Of a DNA stretch of 46,708 nucleotides, positions 1 to 8,269 are shown in pieces (position 1 is the stretch's first letter; the number at the start of each line of letters is the position of its first letter). The notes below the pieces were generated by a model. That model saw only the letters and a program-made list of their open reading frames with translations, was not told where the DNA came from and ran no database searches. A program made the translations under genes and the position numbers. The stretch comes from Candidatus Contendobacter odensis Run_B_J11. Lineage in GTDB: Bacteria; Pseudomonadota; Gammaproteobacteria; Competibacterales; Competibacteraceae. Location: assembly GCF_000531125.1 (NCBI RefSeq), contig NZ_CBTK010000250.1, forward strand, positions 1 to 46,708, given 5' to 3'.

Positions 1-35
1 CTACACTCTTTCCCTACACGACGCTCTTCCGATCT
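1..35 (+). other. Illumina sequencing adapter left on contig end
   Basis: The first 35 bases are identical to the 3' part of the Illumina TruSeq universal/Read 1 adapter, ending in GCTCTTCCGATCT. This is synthetic DNA. The genuine genomic sequence begins at base 36, in the middle of a reading frame, so this is an untrimmed contig end and not a biological boundary. Confidence 0.97.
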
Positions 36-383
36 CTGGCCGATTGCGCCGCCTGGCTCGACGCCTATCCGCAAGTCGCGGCGGTGGGCGTGAACTGCTC
101 CGCCCCGCGCTACATTCCCGATCTGGTGCGCGCCATTCGCAGCGCCACCCAAAAGCCGATTGTGGTTTACCCGAACTCGGGGGAGGTCTACGACGCCGCT
201 CGCCGCGATTGGCGCGGTTCTGGTTCCGGCGCGACTTTTGCCGAGCAGGCGCGGGAGTGGTACGCCTGCGGCGCTCGCATCATCGGCGGCTGCTGCCGCA
301 CCACTCCCGATCACATCCGGGCGCTGGCTGCTTGGGCGCGCGCGCTGCCGCCCTCTTCCAGCTCTGCTAGCGAAGCAAAGTAA
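36..383 (+). CDS. mmuM: homocysteine S-methyltransferase, C-terminal part (5' truncated)
   Basis: The open frame enters directly from the adapter junction and encodes about 115 residues of the C-terminal half of a homocysteine S-methyltransferase (MmuM type). These enzymes transfer a methyl group from S-methylmethionine or S-adenosylmethionine to homocysteine, giving methionine, in the cytoplasm. Visible family motifs are GVNCSAP, VYPNSGE-YDA and GGCCRTTP. The Cys of GVNC and the Cys pair of GGCC are the three zinc ligands that activate the thiol. The first half of the roughly 300-residue family is missing only because the contig ends here. The C-terminus is short and Ser-rich. The next gene converges on it from the other strand. 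Confidence 0.88.
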   Translation: MADCAAWLDAYPQVAAVGVNCSAPRYIPDLVRAIRSATQKPIVVYPNSGEVYDAARRDWRGSGSGATFAEQAREWYACGARIIGGCCRTTPDHIRALAAWARALPPSSSSASEAK

Positions 384-402
384 TCTCGATCAGCAGCATC
401 GC

Positions 403-825
403 TCAGGACATGGGCATCAGGCCGATCAACCGGCTCAGCCGGTCTACGATTCCGGCTACTTCAGCCATCGAGTAATCCCGCTGCTCGCTCAGGTGGCCCC
501 ACACCGGTCGGGGCCAACAGGGGTCCGTTGGGCGCCGGCCAACTACATGCAGGTGCAACTGTGGGACAACATTGCCGATGGCGGCGAAATTGATCTTGGT
601 CGAGGGGGTTTGCTGGCGGATGAATCCGGCGATGCGGCTGCATTCCTGGAGTACCGGAATCTGAAGCGATTCGGGCAGTTCCAGAAACTCCAACGCTTCG
701 GTTTCTGGAACCAGAATGAACCAGCTTACGACCGCATTTTTGTGTAGCAGCACATAACTGTGCCGGAGCCGACCCAGAATCCGACAGTCGGCTGCGAGCT
801 GGGGGTGAATCAGGAACGGAGACAT
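403..825 (-). CDS. HIT family protein (histidine triad)
   Basis: A 140-residue cytoplasmic protein of the histidine-triad superfamily. The signature is PQLHLHVVGR near residue 90, the His-x-His-x-His-type loop used for nucleotide phosphate hydrolysis or transfer. The N-terminal half (FLIHPQL...SWFILVPE) also matches the compact HIT fold. Many gammaproteobacterial HIT proteins of this length are annotated only by family, and the substrate cannot be told from sequence. It is a single gene convergent with the homocysteine methyltransferase gene, with 19 bases between their stops. The upstream 140 bases hold an AT-rich stretch and a short hairpin (929-949, 7-bp stem) before a repeat element. Confidence 0.85.
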   Translation of the reverse strand: MSPFLIHPQLAADCRILGRLRHSYVLLHKNAVVSWFILVPETEALEFLELPESLQIPVLQECSRIAGFIRQQTPSTKINFAAIGNVVPQLHLHVVGRRPTDPCWPRPVWGHLSEQRDYSMAEVAGIVDRLSRLIGLMPMS

Positions 826-964
826 GTGTGTTAAACCTTCATCGCAACAATGAGTCCCATAATAATAACAAAAACAACAATATATTGCGTTCTTATTGAG
901 AGTGTTTATAATTTAACAGCTTTATAAAATCTTCCACTCTTCGGAAGATGAGCGGTAATAGTTT

Positions 965-1078
965 CAGGACTTTCGCTTTCCGTCATTCCCGCGTCAGCGG
1001 GAATCCAGTAAATCGCTGAACAGATTGGATACCCGCATTCGCGGGTATGACGAATTTGCGGGTTTGGCGAAAGTCCTG
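965..1078 (+). mobile_element. MITE family A, copy 1 (114 bp)
   Basis: A miniature element bounded by CAGGACTTTCGC and its inverse GCGAAAGTCCTG. It contains two internal hairpins, ATTCCC-N8-GGGAAT and TACCCGC-GCGGGTA. The 5 bases before (AGTTT, 960-964) are repeated after the element (1079-1083), as expected of a target-site duplication. It lies just upstream of the ParA-like gene and is in the same orientation as copies 2 and 4. It has no coding capacity. Confidence 0.9.
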
Positions 1079-1109
1079 AGTTTTTATCTTGAGACCAATG
1101 GAGTTAATG

Positions 1110-1805
1110 ATGGCTAATATTCATCTCGTCGGCGGCGAAAAGGGCGGAGTTGGTAAATCCATGGTAGCGCGAGTTATTGCGCAATACCTGATTGATAAGG
1201 AAATTCCATTTCGAGGTTTTGATACGGATCGATCACACCGTTCACTCCTGCGCTTTTACTCGGACTATGCCGCGCCGGTAGCGATTGATCGTTACGAAAG
1301 TCTGGATACGATGGTGGAAACCGCTACCGAGAATCCAGAAATACGCATTCTGGTTGATCTCGCCGCCCAAACCCATGATCCATTGGTGAAATGGCTGGAT
1401 GAATCCGGGGTGATGGAAATAGCAGACGAGTGGGGCATTGCTATCCGCTACTGGCATGTCATGGATTCCGGTAAGGACTCGGTGGACTTGCTTAAAAAGT
1501 TGCTGGATCGATTCGGTCCACGCCTTGGCTATATTCTCGTCCTGAACCAAATACACGGTGACCGCTTCGATTTATTTGAACGGTCTGGAGAAAAAGAGCG
1601 AGCGCTGGAATTGAACGCCAGGATCATTTCGATCAAGAAACTGCACGAAGCGGTAGTGATGAAGATTGATGCCAGCAATACCAGTTTCTGGGCGGCTAAG
1701 CATAAAGCAGAACAGGATGCCACGGGTTTGGGTCTGCTGGAAAGGCAGCGGGTCAAGATGTGGCTTAAGAATGCCTATGAACAGATTGATTCATTAAGCA
1801 TTTAA
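1110..1805 (+). CDS. orphan ParA/MinD-like P-loop ATPase
   Basis: About 231 residues beginning MANIHLVGGEKGGVGKS. This is a deviant Walker A motif (signature Lys 11 and catalytic Lys 16) typical of ParA/MinD/CobQ-type ATPases, followed by a DTD and an LVDLAAQ (Walker B-like) segment. Such ATPases dimerise on ATP and position DNA or protein cargo; the cargo here is unknown. No parB or parS-like partner is visible beside it, so a plasmid-partition role is not supported. The start is placed at 1110 because GGAG at 1100-1103 is well spaced; an ATG at 1107 and a TTG at 1089 are also in frame. The gene is bracketed by family A MITE copies in the same orientation. Confidence 0.78.
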   Translation: MANIHLVGGEKGGVGKSMVARVIAQYLIDKEIPFRGFDTDRSHRSLLRFYSDYAAPVAIDRYESLDTMVETATENPEIRILVDLAAQTHDPLVKWLDESGVMEIADEWGIAIRYWHVMDSGKDSVDLLKKLLDRFGPRLGYILVLNQIHGDRFDLFERSGEKERALELNARIISIKKLHEAVVMKIDASNTSFWAAKHKAEQDATGLGLLERQRVKMWLKNAYEQIDSLSI

Positions 1806-1907
1806 TCTCGGTTTATTACGCGGCTCATGGTTGAGCGCCTAATCATGAGCCGCTACTTTGATGATGCAGTTAATTTGCCTGGTTTCTGCACACTGTTTTT
1901 TTGATCT

Positions 1908-2022
1908 CAGGACTTTCACTTTTTGTCATTCCCGCGTAAGCGGGAATCCAGTAAGCCACTGAAAATATTAGATACCCGCTTTTGCAGGTATGATGAATTT
2001 AAGGGGCTTGGCGAAAGTCCTG
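1908..2022 (+). mobile_element. MITE family A, copy 2 (115 bp)
   Basis: Same organisation as copy 1: starts CAGGACTTTC, ends GCGAAAGTCCTG, with the ATTCCC-N8-GGGAAT hairpin inside. It is more diverged: the 5' terminal repeat reads CAGGACTTTCAC and the second hairpin is imperfect. The flanks are GATCT (1903-1907) and GGTCT (2023-2027), a 4-of-5 match consistent with an older insertion. It lies between the ParA-like gene and the kdp promoter. Confidence 0.85.
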
Positions 2023-2096
2023 GGTCTAATCCCTTGTTAAAGGCGCCATATTCAATAGCTAAACCCGCCTCTCAGCGCCGTAACCTCGACCAGTGG

Positions 2097-2163
2097 CGTT
2101 TACGCCATTTTTACACGATACCCACGTTTTTTTGCACCATTTTTTGATCTGTCTCCCTATGAT
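2097..2163 (+). promoter_or_regulatory. candidate kdp promoter with KdpE-type direct repeat
   Basis: Two TTTAC repeats start at 2099 and 2110, exactly one helical turn (11 bp) apart, the usual arrangement for OmpR-family regulators. The second is part of ATTTTTACACGAT. A good -10 hexamer, TATGAT, lies at 2158-2163. The -35 region is poor (TTGCAC at 2132 is too far upstream), as expected of an activated promoter. In E. coli KdpE binds a T-rich TTTACAC-containing site just upstream of the kdpFABC -35 region, so position and sequence both fit. The same motif recurs at 17447. Confidence 0.55.
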
Positions 2164-2196
2164 CCATAGCATCTAAACTGTGTGTGGAGGTGCGCC

Positions 2197-2292
2197 ATGG
2201 ACGATCTATTTATGCTGGGCGTCATGCTAGGTTTTTTCCTGTTGATGACCTTTTTGATTGAACTCTGCGCCTGGCTAGCCCGGAGGCGCTGA
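2197..2292 (+). CDS. 31-aa membrane miniprotein, first gene of kdp cluster
   Basis: A start codon behind GGAGGTGCGCC opens a 31-codon frame (MDDLFMLGVMLGFFLLMTF and so on) that forms one hydrophobic segment ending in Arg-Arg-Arg. That predicts a single-pass inner membrane peptide with a cytoplasmic positive tail. It is the first of three consecutive miniproteins with almost the same ribosome-binding site. No defined function is known to me. By position it may assist the Kdp complex as KdpF does, but this is inference. Confidence 0.6.
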   Translation: MDDLFMLGVMLGFFLLMTFLIELCAWLARRR

Positions 2293-2351
2293 CTGCATTA
2301 GCCATCCACTCATGCTCCATCGCATCATCACTTAACGTGCGGAGGCGCCCG

Positions 2352-2444
2352 ATGGACCTCGTTTATCTCGCTGGAATATCTCTATTTTTTATACTGATCA
2401 CCGGCCTCGCGGTCGGCTGTGCAAAACTGGGAGGCGCACAATGA
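2352..2444 (+). CDS. 30-aa membrane miniprotein upstream of kdpF
   Basis: The start at 2352 follows GGAGGCGCCCG. The 30 residues ([20 protein letters not shown] and so on) form one transmembrane helix ending in a short polar tail. Its stop (2442-2444) overlaps the ATG of kdpF, so the two are translationally coupled. Similar short peptides are found ahead of kdpF in other kdp operons as unnamed small proteins. It could be a second KdpF-like stabilising subunit; there is no direct evidence. Confidence 0.65.
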   Translation: MDLVYLAGISLFFILITGLAVGCAKLGGAQ

Positions 2445-2530
2445 CTTGGCTCTACATTCTCAGCGGCATCATCTCGGTCGGGTTGCTGATCTATCTCATT
2501 GTGGCCCTGCTCAAAGCAGAGGATTTATGA
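2441..2530 (+). CDS. kdpF: KdpF, small subunit of K+-transporting ATPase
   Basis: 29 residues beginning [10 protein letters not shown] and ending LLKAEDL, one transmembrane helix. The LSG motif and the final Leu-Leu-Lys-x-Glu pattern are typical of KdpF, the miniprotein that stabilises the KdpABC complex in the inner membrane. It starts behind GGGAGGCGCACA, overlaps the preceding miniprotein by 4 bases (ATGA) and overlaps the kdpA start, giving a tightly coupled translational chain. Confidence 0.88.
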   Translation: MTWLYILSGIISVGLLIYLIVALLKAEDL

Positions 2531-4338
2531 TGACTCCACATGCTTGGTTGCTCCTCGGGATCTATCTGCTGGTTCTCCTGGCGCTGGTCAAACCGCTCGG
2601 TATTTATATCGCAGAGGTCATGGCTGGTCGTCCCATTCTGGCGTTGCGTCTCGGTGGTCCCATCGAATCGGCGATTTATCGCCTCTGCGGCGTCCGCAAG
2701 GACGAAGAGATGGGCTGGTTGCACTACGCGCTCGCCCTGCTGCTGTTCAATGGGTTGGGGGTGCTGGCGGTTTATGCGCTGCAACGGTTTCAACTCTGGC
2801 TGCCGCTGAATCCGCAGCAGTTCGCCAATGTCAGTCCTGATTCCGCGTTTAACACCGCCATCAGTTTTGTCACCAACACCAACTGGCAGGGTTACGCCGG
2901 CGAATCAACCATGAGCTATCTCACCCAGATGCTCACGCTGGCCGTACAAAATTTCCTGTCGGGGGCGACCGGCATCGTTGTCGTCATTGCGCTGATTCGT
3001 GGCTTTGCCCGCCACACCGTAAAGAGCATCGGCAATGCCTGGGTTGATTTGACGCGGATTACGTTTTATGTGCTGTTGCCGTTGTCGCTGCTATTCGCAG
3101 TGTTTCTGGTCAGCCAGGGCGTGATTCAGAATTTTTCCGCCTATCAGAATATGACGACCATAGACATTACCGCCTATGAAACACCGAAATTGGATGCCGC
3201 TGGTCAAGCCATCAAAGATGCCGAAGGCAATGCAGTAACCGAGCCTGTCGCTATTCAAACCCAGACTCTGGCGATGGGTCCGGTCGCTTCGCAGGAAGCC
3301 ATTAAGATGTTCGGCACCAATGGCGGCGGCTTTTTTAACGCCAACTCGGCGCATCCCTTTGAAAATCCGTTGCCGCTCACCAACTTTTTCCAGATGCTGT
3401 CGATTTTTATCATTCCGGGGGCGCTGTGCTACACCTTTGGCCGCATGGTGGGCGACACCCGCCAGGGCTGGGCCGTACTCGCCGCCATGACCATCCTGTT
3501 TGTAGTCATGGCGGTTGCAACGATCACCTTCGAGCAGCAGGGCAATCCGCTGTTCGCCGCCGCCGGCGTCGATCAAACTGTCAGCGCGACCCAGGCCGGC
3601 GGCAATATGGAAGGTAAGGAGGCGCGTTTCGGCATCGCCGACTCTGGGCTATTCGCCACCATTACCACTGCGGCTTCCTGCGGCGCGGTGATTGCCATGC
3701 ACGATTCGTTTACGCCGCTTGGCGGAATGATTCCGCTGGTGCTGATGCAATTGGGGGAAGTGGTGTTTGGCGGGGTCGGTTCCGGTCTCTATGGGATGCT
3801 GGTATTCGCAATCATGGCTGTCTTTATTGCTGGGTTGATGATTGGCCGCACCCCGGAATATCTGGGCAAGAAGATCGAATCCTTTGAAATGAAGATGGTT
3901 TCAATAGCGATTCTGGTGACACCGTTATTAGTGTTGGCCGGAACCGCTATTGCGGTGATGAGCGCCGACGGACGGGCTGGCATTCTTAATCCTGGGTCGC
4001 ATGGTTTCTCGGAAATTCTCTACGCCTTCAGCTCTGCGGGCAACAATAACGGCAGCGCCTTCGCTGGACTCTCGGCGAATACGCCGTTTTATAACGTGAT
4101 GCTGGCTATTGCGATGTGGTTTGGCCGCTTCGGCGTCATCGTGCCAGTGCTGGCTATCGCCGGTTCGCTGGCAGCGAAAAAGCGCATTGCGGTCACGGTG
4201 GGAACCATGCCCACTCACGGGCCGCTGTTCATCAGCTTGCTGATCGGCACGGTGCTGCTGGTGGGTCTGCTCAACTATGTCCCCGCGCTGGCCTTGGGGC
4301 CGGTAGTCGAGCATTTCATGCTGTGGACTGGGCACTGA
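2527..4338 (+). CDS. kdpA: KdpA, K+-translocating subunit
   Basis: 603 residues. This is the channel-like subunit of the high-affinity KdpFABC pump, which binds and passes K+ through the inner membrane. It has about ten hydrophobic segments and the conserved selectivity-filter neighbourhoods TNTNWQ-YAGE and [19 protein letters not shown] (around residue 263). It is somewhat longer than the E. coli protein (557 aa), with extra sequence in the periplasmic loop containing [15 protein letters not shown]. The start is the ATG at 2527, overlapping the kdpF stop, or the adjacent ATG at 2530; AGAGGA lies just upstream. kdpB does not follow directly: an HTH-HATPase gene is interposed. Confidence 0.95.
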   Translation: MMTPHAWLLLGIYLLVLLALVKPLGIYIAEVMAGRPILALRLGGPIESAIYRLCGVRKDEEMGWLHYALALLLFNGLGVLAVYALQRFQLWLPLNPQQFANVSPDSAFNTAISFVTNTNWQGYAGESTMSYLTQMLTLAVQNFLSGATGIVVVIALIRGFARHTVKSIGNAWVDLTRITFYVLLPLSLLFAVFLVSQGVIQNFSAYQNMTTIDITAYETPKLDAAGQAIKDAEGNAVTEPVAIQTQTLAMGPVASQEAIKMFGTNGGGFFNANSAHPFENPLPLTNFFQMLSIFIIPGALCYTFGRMVGDTRQGWAVLAAMTILFVVMAVATITFEQQGNPLFAAAGVDQTVSATQAGGNMEGKEARFGIADSGLFATITTAASCGAVIAMHDSFTPLGGMIPLVLMQLGEVVFGGVGSGLYGMLVFAIMAVFIAGLMIGRTPEYLGKKIESFEMKMVSIAILVTPLLVLAGTAIAVMSADGRAGILNPGSHGFSEILYAFSSAGNNNGSAFAGLSANTPFYNVMLAIAMWFGRFGVIVPVLAIAGSLAAKKRIAVTVGTMPTHGPLFISLLIGTVLLVGLLNYVPALALGPVVEHFMLWTGH

Positions 4339-4422
4339 AACCATTAACCCCCTCTCCCATGCGAAGAGGGTTGGGCTGAGGAAACACCTCAAACCAAAGA
4401 TTGACACCGACAAAGATTAAAG

Positions 4423-4451
4423 TTGACAATAATCTTTTATAAAGTTGTCAA
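4423..4451. promoter_or_regulatory. inverted repeat, candidate operator of the 4468 gene
   Basis: TTGACAA (4423-4429) and TTGTCAA (4445-4451) form a 7-bp inverted repeat with a 15-bp spacer, ending 16 bp before the start codon of a protein with a winged-helix domain. TTGACA also resembles a -35 hexamer. Autoregulation through this site is an inference; no binding family is recognised. Confidence 0.4.
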
Positions 4452-4467
4452 TATGAGGTGTTTTCCG

Positions 4468-5505
4468 ATGACTAGGGTACAGGTGCGCGGCGAAGCTGTA
4501 AGGCGATTCATTCTTGAGTGTGTGGAGAAACATCCGGCGGATATCACGAGTATTACGGCTGAAAAATTCAATATCAGCCGCCAGGCTGTGAATAAACATC
4601 TTCAAAAACTCATTGGCGAAGGTGTTCTTAATCAGAGCGGCAATACCAGAAGCCGTCGGTACCAATTAACGCCATTGATTGATTGGCGTAAATTATATTC
4701 GCTGGCTGAAATTTTGGAAGAGGATCGGATTTGGAGAGAAGATATTGCTATTCTGATCGGCCAAGCGCCTCAGAATATTTTGGATATTTGGCATTATGGA
4801 TTTACCGAAATGTTTAATAATGTCATTGATCATTCTGAGGGTACCTGGGTTAGTATTAACCTGAATAAAACGGCAGTTGCCACCGAAATCGCAATCTACG
4901 ATAACGGTGTTGGCATTTTCAAGAAAATACAAATGGCTCTGGATTTAATGGATGAGCGCCATGCAGTGCTGGAACTGGCTAAAGGAAAACTGACGACTGA
5001 TCCAGCACGTCACACTGGAGAAGGAATTTTCTTTGCTTCCCGGATGTTTGACCATTTTGGAGTCATGTCCGGGGGAGTCTATTTTTCGCACCGATTTGAC
5101 GATAAAGAGGATTGGATCATGGAAAGAGAGCAATTTTCGTCTGGAACCTCGGTGTGGATGAAGCTTAATAATGACACGACTAGAACCACCAAAAAAGTTT
5201 TTGATGAATTCAGTTCAGGGAATGACTATGGATTTACCAAAACCGTGGTTCCGGTAAAGCTGGCGCAATACGGCGATGAGCATCTGGTGTCTCGTTCTCA
5301 GGCCAAGCGGCTGTTATCCAGAATTGACCGGTTTGAGACGGTGCTGTTCGATTTTCATGGGGTGGAATCCATAGGCCAGTCTTTTGCAGATGAAATTTTC
5401 CGAGTCTTTGCGGAACAACACCCGACCATGAAACTGTTGGGGATCAAGGCAAATTCAGCAGTTAAAAAAATGATCAATCGCGCCCGGAGCAATTTGGATC
5501 TCTGA
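4468..5505 (+). CDS. HTH - HATPase - STAS-like (DUF4325) switch protein
   Basis: 345 residues with three modules in order. First is a winged helix-turn-helix (about 1-70; the ISRQAVNKHLQKL helix). Second is a GHKL/HATPase domain (about 85-220) with N-box EMFNN at about 114-118, DNGVGIF at about 145 and a HTGEGIFFASRMFD lid. Third is a C-terminal STAS-like domain of the DUF4325 type (FDFHGVESIGQSFADEIF). There is no histidine phosphoacceptor domain, so it resembles an anti-sigma-factor kinase fused to its own antagonist-like domain and a DNA reader. The ATG at 4468 is preferred because GAGGTG sits 7 bases upstream; an ATG at 4453 is also in frame. It is AT-richer than its kdp neighbours and sits between kdpA and kdpB, which suggests later insertion. 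Function and signal are unknown. Confidence 0.82.
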   Translation: MTRVQVRGEAVRRFILECVEKHPADITSITAEKFNISRQAVNKHLQKLIGEGVLNQSGNTRSRRYQLTPLIDWRKLYSLAEILEEDRIWREDIAILIGQAPQNILDIWHYGFTEMFNNVIDHSEGTWVSINLNKTAVATEIAIYDNGVGIFKKIQMALDLMDERHAVLELAKGKLTTDPARHTGEGIFFASRMFDHFGVMSGGVYFSHRFDDKEDWIMEREQFSSGTSVWMKLNNDTTRTTKKVFDEFSSGNDYGFTKTVVPVKLAQYGDEHLVSRSQAKRLLSRIDRFETVLFDFHGVESIGQSFADEIFRVFAEQHPTMKLLGIKANSAVKKMINRARSNLDL

Positions 5506-5532
5506 ACGACGATCCCTGATTTTTGAGAGAGG

Positions 5533-7611
5533 ATGAAAGAAACCATGTCGCACCCAACGCTTTCCATGTTTGATCCAGCGCTGGCGAAACCCGCCGTCGT
5601 TGACGCCTTCAAAAAACTGGACCCGCGTATTCAATGGCGTAACCCGGTGATGTCCGTGGTTTACATCGGCAGCATTCTGACCACGGTGCTGTGGGTGCAA
5701 GCCTTGGACGGCCATGGCGAAGCGCCCGCCGGCTTTATCCTCGCCGTCGCGCTGTGGCTGTGGTTTACCGTGCTGTTCGCCAATTTCGCCGAAGCACTAG
5801 CCGAAGGCCGCAGCAAGGCTCAGGCGGCATCGCTGCGCGGGGCCAAAAAAATCGTAGTCGCCAAAAAACTGTGGGAACCGCGCTACGGTTCGCCAGTGGA
5901 TTTAATCGCCGGATCTGAGTTGCGGCGCGGCGATGTGGTGTTGATTGAAGCCGGTGACATGATTCCGGCGGACGGCGAAGTGATTGAGGGCGTGGCTTCG
6001 GTCAATGAAAGCGCCATTACCGGCGAATCCGCCCCGGTGATCCGTGAATCCGGCGGCGATTTCAGCGCGGTCACCGGCGGCACCAGCGTGTTGTCCGACT
6101 GGATCGTGGTGCGGGTGACGGTGAATCCCGGCGAGGCGTTTCTCGACCGAATGATCGCGATGGTGGAAGGGGCCAAGCGCCAGAAGACGCCTAATGAAAT
6201 CGCATTGACGATTCTGTTAGTGGCGCTGACCATTATTTTCCTGGTCGTGACGGTGACCCTGCTGCCGTTTTCGCTGTTCAGCGTGGAGGCGGCGAAAGCG
6301 GGTTCGCCGGTTTCCATCACCGTGCTGATCGCGCTGCTGGTCTGCCTGATTCCGACCACGATAGCAGGCTTGCTGTCAGCGATTGGCGTGGCGGGGATGA
6401 GCCGGATGATGCAGGCCAATGTGATCGCGACTTCCGGTCGTGCGGTCGAGGCGGCAGGCGATGTAGACGTATTGCTGCTCGACAAGACCGGCACCATTAC
6501 GCTTGGCAATCGCCAAGCCTTTGCGTTTCTACCCGCCCCCGGCATTCTCGAAGTAGAACTGGCCGATGCCGCGCAACTGGCGTCCTTGGCCGATGAAACC
6601 CCGGAAGGGCGCAGCGTGGTCATTCTCGCCAAGCAGCGTTTTAATTTGCGGGAACGGGATATTCACGCGCTTGGAGCGACCTTTATCCACTTTTCGGCGC
6701 AAACCCGGATGAGCGGCGTCAATCTGGATGGTCGGCAGATTCGCAAAGGTTCAGCGGAAGCAATTCGCCAACTGGTCGAAGCGGCGGGCGGTCATTTCCC
6801 GGAGCCGGTGGCGCGGGCGGTGGACGATGTGGCTCGTCGGGGCAGTACGCCCTTGGTGGTAGCCGACAGCGCGAAAGTGTTTGGCGTGATCGAACTCAAG
6901 GACATTGTGAAGGGCGGGATCAAGGAGCGTTTCGCCGAACTGCGGCGGATGGGGATCAAGACGGTGATGATCACCGGCGACAACCGGCTGACTGCCGCCG
7001 CCATCGCCGCCGAAGCCGGAGTGGACGATTTTCTGGCTGAAGCGACGCCGGAGGCAAAATTGGCGCTGATTCGCCAGCATCAGGCCGAAGGGCGGCTGGT
7101 AGCGATGACTGGAGACGGCACCAATGACGCTCCGGCGCTGGCGCAAGCCGACGTGGCGGTGGCGATGAACACCGGCACTCAGGCGGCGAAGGAAGCCGGC
7201 AATATGGTGGATTTGGACTCCAATCCTACCAAGCTGATCGAGATCGTCGAGACCGGTAAGCAGATGTTGATGACCCGGGGTGCCCTGACGACGTTCTCGA
7301 TGGCAAACGACATTGCTAAGTACGCTGCGATTATCCCGGCGGCTTTTGTTACTACCTATCCACAACTCAACGCACTCAACGTGATGAGATTGACTTCGCC
7401 GGAGAGCGCGATTATCTCGGCGGTGATCTTTAACGCAATCATCATCGTGTTTCTGATTCCGCTCGCATTAAGGGGCATAAAATATCAACCTCTAGGGGCA
7501 GCAGCCTTGCTGCGTAAGAACTTGCTGATTTATGGATTGGGGGGAATTATTACGCCTTTTATTGGCATCAAGGCCATTGACTTGATGTTGTCTACTCTGG
7601 GTTTGGTTTAG
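5533..7611 (+). CDS. kdpB: KdpB, P-type ATPase subunit
   Basis: 692 residues. The catalytic subunit of the Kdp pump, a P-type ATPase that couples ATP hydrolysis to K+ uptake. Hallmarks are the TGES actuator loop (ITGESAPV), the phosphorylation motif [10 protein letters not shown] (Asp about 317), the nucleotide-binding domain and [17 protein letters not shown] in the hinge, with several hydrophobic helices including the [14 protein letters not shown] segment. The start is uncertain: the ATG at 5533 directly abuts GAGAGAGG, while an ATG at 5545 ([11 protein letters not shown]) matches the family N-terminus better. A strong hairpin terminator follows the stop, before kdpC. Confidence 0.95.
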   Translation: MKETMSHPTLSMFDPALAKPAVVDAFKKLDPRIQWRNPVMSVVYIGSILTTVLWVQALDGHGEAPAGFILAVALWLWFTVLFANFAEALAEGRSKAQAASLRGAKKIVVAKKLWEPRYGSPVDLIAGSELRRGDVVLIEAGDMIPADGEVIEGVASVNESAITGESAPVIRESGGDFSAVTGGTSVLSDWIVVRVTVNPGEAFLDRMIAMVEGAKRQKTPNEIALTILLVALTIIFLVVTVTLLPFSLFSVEAAKAGSPVSITVLIALLVCLIPTTIAGLLSAIGVAGMSRMMQANVIATSGRAVEAAGDVDVLLLDKTGTITLGNRQAFAFLPAPGILEVELADAAQLASLADETPEGRSVVILAKQRFNLRERDIHALGATFIHFSAQTRMSGVNLDGRQIRKGSAEAIRQLVEAAGGHFPEPVARAVDDVARRGSTPLVVADSAKVFGVIELKDIVKGGIKERFAELRRMGIKTVMITGDNRLTAAAIAAEAGVDDFLAEATPEAKLALIRQHQAEGRLVAMTGDGTNDAPALAQADVAVAMNTGTQAAKEAGNMVDLDSNPTKLIEIVETGKQMLMTRGALTTFSMANDIAKYAAIIPAAFVTTYPQLNALNVMRLTSPESAIISAVIFNAIIIVFLIPLALRGIKYQPLGAAALLRKNLLIYGLGGIITPFIGIKAIDLMLSTLGLV

Positions 7612-7629
7612 AGTGAATTTTTTTAGTGG

Positions 7630-7667
7630 GTGTCTCGAAGAAAAAACTTTCTTTGAGACACATTTTT
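7630..7667 (+). terminator. intrinsic terminator after kdpB
   Basis: Arms 7630-7643 and 7648-7661 pair over 14 bp with a single G-U wobble and a 4-base loop, followed by a T-run (ATTTTTAAT). It would stop kdpFAB transcripts before kdpC. On the minus strand the stem is followed by A-rich sequence, so it is not an obvious terminator for the HNH gene. Confidence 0.75.
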
Positions 7668-7700
7668 AATGCAAATATGTGTTTATGTGCCTTTCTGCAA

Positions 7701-8207
7701 TTAAGTCGAATCTTGATCATTAAGTACTAATTTACACCAAAATACGAGTTGCTCAACACTGAGATTTGATTTCATGGTATTCACTTGAAACGCTAAAAGT
7801 TGAACATTATCTTTGCTGTACCCTTGTTTTGGATCAATTCGATCAATGCTGGCGTTTGTAGAGATGTGGCCTGATCCTTTAATAAAAGTGAGAGGAATCC
7901 TGCTGATTGCGCATAGACCTCTCTGTGATTCCAATAGTAATTGCAAGAAATCCCTATCAATGTCATATACTATCTTGTGCTTTCGTGCTCTTTGTCGCAT
8001 AGCACGAGCGATATACGCCAAGTGATAATCAATGCCTCCAGCATGATGCCGTTTCTTTTGATTGCGTGAACTTCTTTCACGGAAACATGACCGGCATTCG
8101 GAACTTAAATTACCATTTTTCTTTTGGTAAAAGTGTTCAGCGTTTGGTGGCAGCGCGTCACCGCATGTGTTGCAAGGTCGTAGACCCTCGATATTTTTTT
8201 TGCGCAT
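7701..8207 (-). CDS. HNH endonuclease-like protein
   Basis: 168 residues. An N-terminal zinc-finger-like part has CxxC pairs (Cys 12/15 and 38/41). The C-terminal part is HNH-type (GLCAISRIPL, then SIDRID-KQGYSKDNVQL and NTMKSNLS), resembling free-standing phage or intron-associated HNH nucleases that nick or cut DNA. The first His of the classical motif is replaced by the SIDRID form, which is common in this subgroup. It is AT-rich and lies antisense between kdpB and kdpC, separating genes that are normally contiguous. It is probably a mobile or homing-type intruder; activity is unproven. Confidence 0.75.
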   Translation of the reverse strand: MRKKNIEGLRPCNTCGDALPPNAEHFYQKKNGNLSSECRSCFRERSSRNQKKRHHAGGIDYHLAYIARAMRQRARKHKIVYDIDRDFLQLLLESQRGLCAISRIPLTFIKGSGHISTNASIDRIDPKQGYSKDNVQLLAFQVNTMKSNLSVEQLVFWCKLVLNDQDST

Positions 8208-8269
8208 TTGAGTTGTCCCACTTGGAACCTGAATTTGGAACTTTCTTTATCTGAAGCTTGGAGATTATA

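Noticed and set aside
929-949. ATCTTCC/GGAAGAT hairpin as terminator of the upstream gene
   Set aside because: It lies upstream of the HIT gene start on its strand and has no T-run; no gene ends here.
1923-2147. 74-codon frame beginning inside a repeat
   Set aside because: The start and first 30 codons are MITE copy 2; the same peptide (FPRKRESSKPL) appears in other copies, so it is repeat sequence and not a gene.
4339-4380. CCCTCT/AGAGGG stem after kdpA as terminator
   Set aside because: Only 6 bp of continuous pairing and no T-run; weaker than the stem after kdpB.
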